A stretch of DNA of 64,000 nucleotides from Rhizoctonia solani. Taxonomy: Eukaryota; Basidiomycota; Agaricomycetes; Cantharellales; Ceratobasidiaceae. Location of the stretch: positions 930,001 to 994,000 of the forward strand of contig NC_057380.1 of the NCBI RefSeq assembly GCF_016906535.1, read 5' to 3'. This document shows, in pieces, positions 1-10,977 of this stretch (positions are counted from its first letter, which is position 1; every line of letters starts with the position of its first letter). The notes under the pieces are model-generated. The model made no database searches, was not told the origin of the DNA, and worked only from the letters and a program-made list of their open reading frames with translations. The position numbers and the translations under genes are program-made.

Positions 1-1093
1 GACCAATGAATTTCGTAATTACATGACTTTGCAACAAGACTGTGGTTGCTATATCCAACTAGGTGTGAGCTATAATGGTGCGTTTCCGTAAGGGATTTAG
101 AACGGTTGAGCCGTTCTAAAGCGGTCGTTTAGAGGCAAGGCCCAGCCCGGATACATTTTGCACCGTGGAACTCGATGTGAAATGCGTCGGATACAGATCT
201 AGACGCTGAAGGAGGGGTGTTCTAAATATCTGGACCACCTATTTAGCAGGGGGGGGTCGACCCCCCCCCTGCTATTTATTAAGGATGTATTTAGCTATGA
301 AATGACACTTGATTGCGCTGATAAGATAACATCCCGCCGATCTCTTACCTTATTGGGATGTTGCTGACTTAAGGCAATTGCATATATTTGTCAAATAATC
401 ATTATTTCTTGTCTAAGACATGGGATAGGGGCCGTTGTCAATAAATAGCGAGCGCCCCTATTGTAGCTGTCTCCAACCGACTATCACGTATGCTTAGCTG
501 CAATGTCTAGCACAAATCCTTTGTCTATCTCCAACGCAACTTGCGGCCGGAAAGGCAAAGATTGTGCCTCCACTCCATCTAAGCCGCCCTTGACTTCCGT
601 ACCAAGCAACGTGGATGTACTACATATATATACAACTTCAATGGCCCAAGAGGTGTTTTTATTAGGTCTCACGCATAGAATCAATATTTCAATTATGATT
701 TTAGAAGTCAAGTCTATTTTACATGGACCGTTCCTTACGGAAAGGCGATACATGAGGTCCAAGCGCTAGCACAGCCTCCGCCGTGCGGACCAAGTCCGTC
801 CCGTCCCGACGGACCGATTTAGGACGACGAATTTAGAAGAAATCCTTACGGAAACGTACCCAATCTCTTTAGTTTTCTAAATTAGAAATATGTATGACAG
901 ATAGTATTAGTCCGGGATGAGTAGGTTGCCACCGAGGCATATACCCTAATCACATATGTCAAGGCCCAGGAAACACCAACAGCGGCTCTCATAAGGCAAC
1001 CATAGCACTTCAATGCTCAAGGGAACAGCTTTTCATCCGTCTGGGTTCGCCAAAGCATCTCATTAGAGTTACAAAAGTGCATATAACCGGGAT
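1..1093. other. Intergenic, possible non-autonomous TIR element
   Basis: No coding signal is seen. The stretch holds a perfect G/C-run palindrome near 241-280 (G run, TCGA, C run, flanked by AGCAG/CTGCT). It also holds a pair of inverted repeats near 77-95 and 842-860 that could be the ends of a small transposon. The short ORFs here overlap each other on both strands and have no family resemblance. Confidence 0.5.
77..860. mobile_element. Candidate MITE-like element bounded by short TIRs
   Basis: The left end near 77-95 reads GGTGCGTTTCCGTAAGG and the right end near 842-860, read on the other strand, is GGTACGTTTCCGTAAGG. These are inverted 17-mers with one mismatch, about 780 bp apart. A third copy of the core CCTTACGGAAA lies near 733-743. 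Nothing between the ends looks coding. I could not see a convincing target-site duplication at the flanks, so the boundaries are tentative and this may be chance inverted repeats. Confidence 0.3.
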
Positions 1094-3389
1094 TCAACCC
1101 ACCTCGCAGACGGTTCCCGCTGGTGGGAGCTCTCCGGCTGTAAAGTAATTGCTGGTCGCAGCAACAGTGCTTTGGGTGGTGGTCAGTCCTAGTGGAAAAC
1201 GTTGATAATGATACATAATAGTACATACCAGCTGGAGTGCATGAATAAAGAGGTGTGCTAAGCGTGTGTCAGGGATGAATTAATCAATTGGGCTATACAG
1301 GCACGTACTCCATATCCGTTATGCTTCAATAACACTGCTGAATCTCCGAGACCTTCAGCCACTGCTTTGGCTGAGGCAAACGGAGTGATGGGGTCGTATA
1401 AATTTCCTGTAATTGACGCAATACAGATCGGGGTCCATCAAGCTGAACAGTATATAAGATCAGGTTACATACCAATCACCATTATTTTATTCTGAAGTGT
1501 GTGGTTGAACGGTCCAGTGAAACGCTCCACAGCGCGAACAGGCCAATGGTGGCAGTACATCTCGCCCTACCCGGTCATGTTTTAATACACGGTTGTTCAA
1601 TTTGGAGTCATTTTTCAACAAGCTTACAGAAAACCATATGAAAGGCCCGACTAGACAAAGCAAGTTAAAATCATAAGATACTCAAGGGTAAAAGTCGAAC
1701 TCACACATCCGAGTATAGTTATTAGTAATATCCACAATAGTATCGAACCCTTGTTTAGTGGTGCTGTTCCCTGCATCAACAGCATCGGCACAAGTGATCG
1801 CTTGATAGGCGTAAACTTTGGCCGGATCAGATGTGCTCGCATTATTGTCACGTCCCACAAGAGGCACCGGATGGACCTGACGAGAAAAATCGCGAACTTG
1901 ATGGGTACCGGGCGAGCTAGTGGGATTGGAAAGCGCTGCTGAGATTTGAGCAAGGCTCTGAGCCAAATCGGGCCACTGTCTTGGATGATACAGGCTCCCC
2001 CACAGGAACGCTGGTTGTCCCAAGAGAGATTAGAATATTTCGAGTAAATCCATTCAAATATTTATACCTCTTAATTGTCCAGAAGTAATGACTGTCCCTC
2101 CAGTAGCCACTGTATGATCGTATGCAAGCTGTACCGCTCGTAAGTAAAGCTCCAAAGTTCGATCGATAATGTGGTCGCTTACAGAAATCAAATCAAAGAC
2201 CCAGTTCCGAATACTTTCTGTGGTAGAGTTTTGCTGAGAAATAGCACATTTAGATGGACCGGCAGCGGCGCAGTGGGAAGCAAATGCGTTGAAGTTGGCA
2301 TCACTCGAGTTTATTGAGCCATACACAATCTGAAGAATTACGTCAATTATTTTTCATGCAACAAATAGGGTGCCCTCACTTGTAGAGGCTGATGCACAGC
2401 CCAATCCCATGGATTGACGACACCATCGATGATAATCCGTCCAACTCGTTCAGGAAACACTATGGGGCCAATATTTTAGAGAGTTTGCAAGTACCTTTCA
2501 GAGTTTTAACTCACTATTTACGAAATAGCTCCCAAGTATGGTCCCATATCTATGCAAAATGTTAGACAAGTTCCGGGACAGAAGTATGCATCGCTCACGA
2601 AACTCCCCAATAGTTGATCAGACGGGTTCCTTCCAAGTAATCATGCAAGGCAACCATATCCCGAACTGTGGCAGCCGTTCCGACGTATTTCAGCATATCC
2701 TTACTTTGAGAGTTGCATTGCTTTCCAAACTTGATGAGTATCTCGTCCACCTCATCGAGGTGCGAATAAAACTCGTCCCGTGCGGTGGTGTTTCTAAGGT
2801 CGGTCCGAACTTCAAGACTATCGCTACCACGAATGGATCCGTTCCAGAACTTTTTCTCCTCTGCCCTCGATTCAAAACAATCAACCCTGGGTACGGTACT
2901 TCCGACTCCGCGAGGGTCCCAGCCTTTGAGAGCCATCCTTGAGCTCCCACTCCACCATGATATTTGAAGGTATACTTACTAACAATGTCATATTGGCCGC
3001 CGGTGCCGTTCAGAATGAGAAACATGTCATCACTAAGTACCCAATCGACACCACTTTCGCCTTGATGAAGAAATGTGCTCAATAGGAATTACTTTTTATT
3101 CAAGGGCCAGAATGAACGAACCTGGGCCACCAGGATTGATAAAAATAGTTCCCAGACGAGGTGAAACTGTAGCATTGAGCCTAGCGACTGCCAAAGATCC
3201 AGTACCGGCCGCATTGTCTGCATAGTCCAACGGCACTTCAAATCGCCCACACTCGCGGGGTAGAGTTGCATTGCCACAAGGCGTCCATGAAATGCGCTGT
3301 GTGTTGCGGATAGAGATAGCAGAGGAAAAGCGAGCAAGACTAGCTAGAGTCACAATGGTAATAAACTTGAGAGAATTTCTCGGGGTCAT
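1094..3389 (-). CDS. Secreted alpha/beta hydrolase, peptidase S33 / TAP-like
   Basis: Probable secreted exopeptidase of the tripeptidyl-aminopeptidase-like S33 family. The ATG at 3389 starts a hydrophobic signal peptide. Exon 1 ends at the oxyanion motif INPGGPG, which continues across an intron as GESGVDW. Next come WDPRGVGST, the nucleophile region WGVSYGTILGSYF (split by an intron near 2600), VFPERVGRIIIDGVVNPWDW, and the TAP C-terminal domain with YAYQAITCADAV, the acid NLYDPITPF and the catalytic His in NGYGHTSLF. The His sits on a short exon after a GTACGT donor. About nine introns are needed. The last exon reads well as TLTTTQSTVAATSNYF to the stop at 1094, but its junction with the preceding exon does not keep frame with the obvious splice sites, so the last ~30 residues are uncertain. 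The catalytic triad looks complete. Substrate is inferred from the family only. Confidence 0.8.
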
Positions 3390-4205
3390 TTTGGGTGCTG
3401 AAGTTAAGAAAGATCACAGTGAACAAACAGTCGTCGAAAGGAATCGGTATTTGTAGTCAACCGTCTCCTACTTCTCGATCAGTAAGAGTTATAATAGACT
3501 CTCAAATCGCATCATATTCTAGGGCCAATGCGTTTCGATGTATTGAAAACACAGCCCTAGATCCCGTGCTACCCGAGGGCATAGGTATGCGCAGTGTATA
3601 TAGCAACATGTACCAAGTTCCACGGGGAATAATGTCGGCCATTTAATCATTGTACAATAAGTGTGAGACGGACATTGCCGTGGATAACAAGGACAGTTCG
3701 CATGGAGCAGCTCAAGTGTGGATAGAATAAGACCCAACGATGTGTTCACCCGATTACCACGTAATATGCCAAAATTCGAGGCGTCTATCTTTTTCGCATA
3801 TGGGATAGCCCACATGTACTAGTTCGCACTCGGCCTAAGACGTTGGTAGTCCAGTTCAGTATCCAAAACGGAGCAGAAGGAAGATTGAGAAATGCGCTGT
3901 GTTTGCGCGCGGTTGCGTATACGCCACACTACCTTAGCCACGTGACCTGGGGCGGAGGAGCAGGCTTTCCTCATCTACCCACAGGAATGGTCTCTGAAGA
4001 GTTTGCTATTGACCTCAGTAAAACCTGACCGAGCTTTATTTATATAAAACCTTATTTATATCTACGAACCCAATTATCATTTGTGCCCCTCTCATTGATC
4101 ACGTAACCCGACTCAATCAACTTCGCCTTATGGAGGGATAGGCTCTCCTAAACACACGGCGTAGCAATCGCACCAAAAACAATGGGTTGACTAAGTCCAT
4201 CAACT
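3390..4205. other. Divergent intergenic region
   Basis: About 0.8 kb between the start of the minus-strand hydrolase and the start of the plus-strand DUF7330-like gene. It should hold both promoters. The short ORFs here (for example near 3843-4028) have no homology that I recognise and no splice-linked continuation. Confidence 0.5.
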
Positions 4206-5746
4206 GTGGACTGTGCAGCGCAGCGGAGAGCTGATCCACGAGTGGAGCACATGGCTTACCGCAGCAACCCATCAAATACATATTGTTCTATGGCCGAGAA
4301 CTCCAGCCCTCCTGTGCTTCACTCACTACCACCCATTATCTCAGTCTCAATGATCATTCCTGACTCTGAGAAAAGTGATTCCAGCCCTCATAGTACTACT
4401 GCTCGTAGTCAAACATCTTTTGGACCGGTGGATGCACCTCCAGTGAGCTATGGGTCATCATGTGCTCAGTGAAACTTCTAATATTGACTCGATTATTATA
4501 ATATCAGAGTCCTCCTTCGTACAGTGAAACCATCGCTTCGGATGAAGATCGCTACCGAGACCGAAGCCATTCACCGCAATCCGGTCGTTTCCGCACAACT
4601 TCGTTCACCCGACCCGGCCTTCCTCCTCGGTGTAATCATGCTATTGACCGGAAAATTCTTAGTAGCGTTACCGGATACTGGCACGTTGACACTGCTCTCG
4701 AGATTCCCGAACGTCTGCTACCTCCCATCACCGATTTTGACGGTCGTTGGAATCGAGAGGCCCAGCAAACTCGTAAAGCTAGAGCCGAGGCATCAGGAAG
4801 ACCCCAAGTATGGTCCTCGAATTCGAACAGAAATCCCGTTCCCCCATTAGTTGAAACACGTCCGAATTTGATGTTGGCAGCCACGAATGGAGCAATTAGT
4901 GGCGACATTCATGTGGTATCAAGTGATGGGCTAATCCGTCAGTCGACGATTGTCGCCGAAGGTTGCAATGGATCGATAAACTTGAGAATTGTAAGTCTGC
5001 TCTACATACTACAGTTCCCTCTTTGATTCTCCTGTCGTTAGCATGCACCTCCGGATCAACTTTTACGAGTATTTGCAAGTTCCACAAATGGTTCTATCAA
5101 CATTAAAGTTCCTTCATCCTTTGAGGGTGCGATAACAATGTCAACCAGTTGGGGAAATGTCAACGTATCTCAATCGATCAGGGTGAGTTTGGAACATCCT
5201 TGCGTTTACGGTGCTAGACTGACTTCCCCCTAACAGGCCAAGCTAACGACCTTCTCCTCTACATCCAATGCATCCCGTGGGTTTATCGGCGACTGGCAGG
5301 CCCAAGGCTTCGGAGACACTGAGAGTCATATTGACGACCCTCCTCGTCCGGGACCGAGGGATCCGTTCGCCACTTGGACTGGTCCACTCGTTGACTTGTC
5401 TTCCACAAATGGCTCCGTTAACTTGTCTTATATCGAAGAAGATACTCCATCTGCATCCGCGGGACAATTCACAAGAGCAATTCAGGGATTTATGAATAGC
5501 TGGTTTGGCCGGACAGGACAGAACGATAGTACGGGAAACAGCGGTTCTCCCCAGGCCATCCGTCCCTTTTCCGTCCGCTCTCACCAGCTCCCCCAATTCC
5601 CCCAATTCCCCCAATTCCCCCAATTCCCCCAATTCCCCCAATTCCTCCAGTCCCCCCAATCCCACCCACGTTTCATTAGTCGCCCTTGCCTGTGCCCAAT
5701 CTACCTCCATCTGGTGTCTGGTCGATGCACTCCAGGGGTTCGGTGA
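4206..5746 (+). CDS. DUF7330-like protein with PQF repeat tail
   Basis: Basidiomycete protein of unknown function. It resembles the family with an N-terminal PPSYSE-type low-complexity region, then a 'DRKI.SSVTG.WHVDTAL' block and repeated NGSI/NGSV beta-strand motifs (DUF7330, from memory). Exons: 4206-4442, 4508-4990, 5042-5182 and 5237-5746, all phase-0 junctions with clean GT-AG sites. This gives about 456 residues. The long second exon has no internal Met near its start, so simple ORF listing misses it. Conserved repeats include LAATNGAISGDIHV, STNGSINIKV and STNGSVNLSY. The C-terminus contains a 9-bp minisatellite encoding about six PQF units. The start could instead be the Met at 4251 or 4290. 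No catalytic motif is visible, and the function is unknown. Confidence 0.65.
5590..5646. repeat. 9-bp minisatellite (CCCCCAATT)n
   Basis: About six perfect tandem copies of a 9-bp unit lie inside the last exon of the DUF7330-like gene. The unit is a multiple of three, so copy-number changes keep frame and change the number of Pro-Gln-Phe units. Confidence 0.9.
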
Positions 5747-5990
5747 GCAGCACTGGGATGGGCGGCCTTGAATTGGACTGATGTCTGTTTATGTTTCTCC
5801 CAAGACCGGGCTGATGTATTTTTTGTAGTCTATTTCTGTACTCGCATCTCATCAAAAAAATTTGTATTTTAATTGATTAACCAGTGATAGTTTAAATGAA
5901 TTCGATCCCAACGACTGTAAGAAGCAGCTGACAGCTGACTAATATAACCAAGCACCTGTGAGAACTTTCCTTAAGACCACATTCATCCAA

Positions 5991-7249
5991 ATGCGTGTAG
6001 CAATTGTGACTGGAGCTGCTCAAGGTATGTGGATGTCCTCAGCCTATAATAGTCATTTACGAGTATGTGTTCGACAGGAATAGGACGAGCAATCGCATTG
6101 AGTAAGCATACTGACGATGACGCCCTAATGTATACTCATAGAAAATATTAACCCACATGTCCGCAGGGCTTGCCGCGGATGGCCTGGCAGTCGGAGTCAA
6201 TGACTTGTCGTCCAGTTTGGAAGGGCTCAACGGGTTAGTCGACGAGATAACGTCTCATGGCGGTAAAGCATTAGCTGTCCCTGCCGATATTTCCAAAGAA
6301 CCAGAAGTTATTGGGATGGTGAAGACCGTGTGTGACGCTTTTGGCGGACTGGATGTGGTACGTGTTTATAATTTCTTGGTACTCTCGCTCGAATCAGAAC
6401 CGAGCTATGCAGATGGTAGCCAATGCAGGAATTAGCGGACCGCAGACTACGTTGGTTGAGAGTAAGTACATAACTCAGTCAGAATAACAACTGGTCAGAA
6501 CTCATTGTAAACGCACATCCCTAGTGTCTGAAGATGATTTTGATAGAGTGATGTCCGTTAACTGCAAAGGGACCCTTTATAGCTATCGGGCGGCCGCAAG
6601 ACAGATGCTAAAACAAGGGCCCGAGCGAGGTGGTCGCATCATCGGAGCGAGTAGCATCTGCGGTTTAAAAAGTCGATGCCCCTCCTCCTTTGCACCTTCG
6701 TAGCAACTTGACTAAGTAGAAACTTTGGGTAGGCCTAGCTGAGCGTACACCTTACTGCACCTCAAAGTTCGCCATAAGGGCGATTACTCAAACTGCGGCT
6801 CTGGAATGGGGCAATATGGCATTACAGTAAATGCCTATGCCCCAGGTCCCATCGACACACCGTTAGGCAAGCTGAACAGGTTTTTTTAAATAATAATAAT
6901 ATAATAATAATAATAATATGTAACTGGCCCGTTTCGCAACAGTGGCTTCCGCTGATCAGGCCTTTATCCAAAAGGTTTATTTTGCTTGCGCCGAATTCAT
7001 GCACGGATACTAAAATTTCGGCTATGCTCTAGTTGATTCAGGAAGTTCCTCTGAAGCGTATGGGACAACCCGAAGAAGTTGCGGATCTCGTCAGCTTTAT
7101 TGCATCTCCTGGGGCATCTTATATTACAGGTAAGGATGTATTTAGTAAGCAATATTTATGTACTAAACGCTTTACGTATGGCGTCACCGCATGTATGCGC
7201 ACCTTCAGGACAAACATTATCAATCAATGGGGGGCACATTATGTCGTGA
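5991..7249 (+). CDS. Short-chain dehydrogenase/reductase (SDR), with a frameshift
   Basis: Classical SDR, probably an NAD(P)-dependent carbonyl/alcohol reductase similar to diacetyl/acetoin reductases. Exon 1 (5991-6024) encodes MRVAIVTGAAQ and joins 6078-6101 to complete the TGAAQGIG cofactor motif. Exons 6167-6357 and 6413-6461 carry the NAG motif (VANAGISG). Exon 5 from 6525 carries the catalytic Ser region (GASSICG) and joins a later exon with YCTSK, the YxxxK active site. The C-terminal part continues as NAYAPGPIDTP, QEVPLKRMGQPEEVA and the ending INGGHIMS. Between ALEWG and YGITVNAYAPG the frame slips by -1 at the G run near 6807-6811, so the sequence as given is broken there. One intron holds an ATA microsatellite. 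It lies in the same orientation as the P450 downstream, but no pathway link can be shown. Confidence 0.8.
6890..6918. repeat. (ATA)n microsatellite in an SDR intron
   Basis: About nine units of a TAA/ATA trinucleotide follow a T run. They lie between the exon ending in GKLNR and the exon encoding VASADQAFIQK. Confidence 0.85.
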
Positions 7250-8396
7250 TCGAAAACAGCCTTTCATCGAAGCTTCCATATGTCCCTATGGGGTTGTAAT
7301 AGATGGTAGTATGAAGCAAATGTGAAAATCAACCTACAGCGACAGCAAAGATGCATATGAGGAAGTCATAGTCCAGCGACTAACCACTTGCAAGCATGAT
7401 TTAATAACCATTCCAAGAGTGAAGCCAGAGGCTAGCTAGCACCAAATGTATCTTCTAGACGGTTAGTATACAATGGTACATGCTCATCGGCTTGTCAGCG
7501 CTCGTAAACTAGGGGTGTGAAATAGCCCATGATCTGAAACTCGAGTAACGAAGCTTTTTAAGATCCAGACAGGTGTGTCTTTGGCTCGATTGTTCTGCAT
7601 TTATATATATTACAGGAGCCATATATACTTAGTCACTAGAATTGATAGCTTTGTTTGCAATAACAAATCTACCAAACTCTACGTATACGACAGGATATTG
7701 GAACTTCACTTCAGCGATGTTACTTAGCCTACGCTTCGGTGTGGACCCGTCCATGTCGCTGGACAGATATGCTTATATTTATATAGTCCATTGAATTTAT
7801 ATGTTTAAGTACAAAGCCTGTCCTCGTCGTGGTACGAGTGGGGGAACCCAGGGGTGTCGGCCGGGCCACCCAAGGCTGCGACAGTCCGGATCGAGGGCTT
7901 GGGGTGGCAGAGAACTGTGCTTGTCGGCTTAAGTTGTTGAGGGGGATTTTGGGCGGGGAATCATAAAAATAACTGAGTTGTATTGCGCCTCACGTTCGGT
8001 GACCGGTCGAGATGGTGAGAGGGAGTCGTGTGTGGTTGGCTCACGTGACCAAACTTCTGTGCCCCGGCTAAGTATCTCATGTGAATCCTACGCGCGCTGC
8101 GGTTCACCTGTCACTATTACGGCGACATAATGATATCTACAAGTACTCACGTTACACAGGAAGAGCATTCACAGTCGTCAAATATGGCGCCAACCCTGTT
8201 CTGGCCCCCGGGAGGGGGTCCCGTACGCGTGCGTGGGAACCGAGTATAACACACGGATCAGTGGCGGATCTTTCGTCAGCATGAGTCTTATCGGGCAAAC
8301 GTCGCAATTGATACCATCTGACTAACCCAGTTGTCTATGCACACTTCGTAACATCGTTTCGCCAATTAATTGTTTCCGACATCTGCGTGTAAGGAT
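7250..8396. other. Intergenic region containing one copy of a dispersed repeat
   Basis: No gene is seen between the SDR stop and the P450 start. The right half is occupied by a ~300 bp repeat (7822-8120) that recurs near 57017. The ORF at 8081-8284 lies mostly in the repeat and looks spurious. Confidence 0.6.
7822..8120. repeat. Dispersed repeat, copy A
   Basis: Shares long stretches with 57017-57330 in the same orientation, including GTGTCGGCCGGGCCACCCAA, a following GGCTGCGAC.GTCCGGATCGA block, GGCAGAGAACT, GGCTCACGTGAC and CGCGCGCTGCGG.TCACCTGT. The copies differ by substitutions and small indels. No ORF, LTR or TIR is obvious. It could be a SINE-like or MITE-like family, or a shared regulatory or segmental fragment. 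Confidence 0.75.
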
Positions 8397-10686
8397 ATGC
8401 CTGGCCCTCGAGACGCATTCTATACTTTGCTTCTTTTTGCGCCCGTCCTCTTGTGGGGCTATTACCGGAAAAGATCTAATGAGAGGTCTAGTCATCCGCC
8501 TTCTCCAACATCACTGCCTCTTGTTGGTAACTTGTTCTCCCTACCATCTGGACCAGAGCATGTCATGTACATGCAGATAGGCCGCCAATTGAAGAGTGAG
8601 TATTGCTAGTATTATACCGAACCAGCTGTGGTGGCCTCTCATATGATAGGTGACATCGTTTACCTAAGCCTACTTGGTCATGAAATTGTTGTTTTAACTC
8701 TTCGAAAGCAGCATCAGAGCTGCTTGACAAACGGTCAGCATCGTACTCCGATCGGTTCTGCCCGCTGATCATCACGGATCAAGATTTGTGGGTATAGTCA
8801 GTGTTGGGTTAGGGCAAATTGGGACATCTCATAAATTATACAGGCTGAATTGGTCGAGTGCACCAACAGTTATGAGATATAATGATGTTTGGCGGCATCA
8901 CCGTCGAATGCTAAATAAGTGGTTAAATATACGAACTGTCTTACAATTCCAAAAATTACAGGAAAATCAAGCTCGGGCATTACTTCGACGTCTCACAGGA
9001 GTGTCGGCGGAGGGACATCGATTTGATAACCTCAAGGATGAAGTTGTTTTGTAAGGAGAAGCTTAGCTAAATCCAATGTGTGACGCAAAACCGGTGCTAA
9101 TTGTGCAGCTCCATGACTTCTTCCATTTTTCAATTAGCGTATGGCTATACTGCTAAAGAGAAGCCTGACCCTTATTTTGATGCCGCTCACGAATCGGATC
9201 ATAACGCTGCAAGGGCAGCTATGATAACTAGTAAGTCCAAAGCTTAGGCTTGTGCATTAACTGAATGAGTGGCCAGCTTTTTACGTTAACATATTCCCCT
9301 TTCTGAATTACATTCCCGAATGGATTCCGGGGACTGGCTGGAAACGCACGATTCGAGCATGGAGAAAGCAGAAGGATTATGCGCTCGATGCGCCCTTCCG
9401 CTGGACTCAGGATCAAGTTGTGAGCCAGTTATCCATATGTCGAGTTTTCTACCTTTTTAAAATAACGTATTCACCCAGCGTCAAGGCACCAACGCCGATT
9501 CAATCATAGCCGACTTGCTACAGGATCACAGCATAACTTCGGGTTTAAGCGTTGAAGAGAGAGATATTCGGCTAAAGGAACTTGGACACGTTCTTTTCTC
9601 AGGTATGCCTTCAATTTGAACAGTCAGGAAAGCTGGAAATTGACCAGGTAATTTACGGCTGCTCTTCTCGAGGGGGCACCGACACGGTACATGGAGCCCT
9701 CAGATTGTTCAAATAATTATACCCCTAACACTACTTCACTGTGTAGACGGCACTACTAGTTTTATCATTTGTCGCCGCCATGGTTCTCAACCCGGATGTA
9801 CAAGCCAAGGCACAACAGGAGATTGATTTGGCCTTGGGGTCTGGAGTGTTACCTCAGACATCAGACCAGGAGCGGTTGCCTTATGTGAATAGGTTAATAC
9901 TCGAAGTGCTGCGATGGAGACCCGTACTCCCGATTGGTACGTATCTTGCGGACTCACTCGTTAGTTAGAGCATGATAAAGCAAGCTAAAAAAAACTACGT
10001 TTATCAGCGATTCCTCATCGGTGTTTTCAAGATGATGTTTACCGTGGATACCGGATATCTAAGGGTACCATTGTGTGAGTCAACCTATGAGTCTCATTGC
10101 GACATGAATATACGCTAAATTTCTTGTCTCACGAAACTCTTGATGATTCAAGAATCGGAAATGTCTGGTAGGCTATTGGTTTGATGGTACGCACCTGGAT
10201 GAGCTTATGCATATATTCAGGGCTATTACTCGAGATGAAAGCGTCTATGTTGACCCTGAAAAGTTCAATCCTGATCGGTTCCTGGACCCAGATGTTCCAC
10301 ATGCTCCTGCATTTGGCTGGGGGAGAAGGTGCGCAGGAACCCTGGAGATATATAGCGATGTCCACTGACGGGCACGCATAACTTCAACTCTAATAGAAAG
10401 TGTCCAGGCATTCACTTTGGTGAAGCATCGTTATTCATAACGATTGCGTCCTTGCTTGCAACATTCACGTTCTCTAAAAGGAAAGACTCGAGCGGCGATG
10501 ACATCGAGCCTGTTATCGAAAATACATCTGATTCCATTCTACTGTGAGTTTTTCAGTTGAATCGAATTTGAGATACTAAGAGCAACAATGCGTACTACCA
10601 GTGGCTTGAAACCGTTCGAACTAGAGTTTGCCCCTCGGTCGGACGCGCATCGTCAACTTATCAGTGAGAGTGACCCATCTCATTGA
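8397..10686 (+). CDS. Cytochrome P450 monooxygenase
   Basis: Membrane-anchored haem monooxygenase. The start at 8397 gives MPGPRDAFYTLLLFAPVLLWGYY, an N-terminal anchor; an in-frame upstream ATG at 8370 is possible. Then follow the proline hinge PPSPTSLPLVGN, the helix C motif WRHHRRMLNKWL, the I-helix motif GTDTTA assembled over an intron, the ExxR motif as EVLR, PEKFNPDRFLDP, and the haem loop FGWGRRKCPGIHF. The haem loop is split by an intron between GRR and KCPG. A 15-nt exon (10153-10167) supplies IGNV in VIGNVWAITRDES. All junctions checked keep frame, so it looks intact, about 500 residues over about a dozen exons. It resembles basidiomycete P450s often labelled O-methylsterigmatocystin oxidoreductase, but the substrate cannot be inferred. 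Stop at 10684-10686. Confidence 0.88.
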
Positions 10687-10977
10687 GAGAGTACTTGAAA
10701 TTTGTGGGTGATTTGTATTGAAATAGAAGTCTTGAATAGCCTTTCTAGACTGTGCTAGTATATGTGTGGCTTTTTTTTTTGGGGGGGGGGAGAGGTCATC
10801 TTACTTGAGACGAGGTTTATTGTAATCTTGTGGAATATCATGCATACAGTAACATCCCTAGTTGAATACAACAGATGGTGTCGTCGAATTCCAAACACGT
10901 TACATACACATACAACGTTGTAATTCAGCACTATTTAGATATTATTCATACATGATAAAAAGTAAGTAAGGGGTCTA

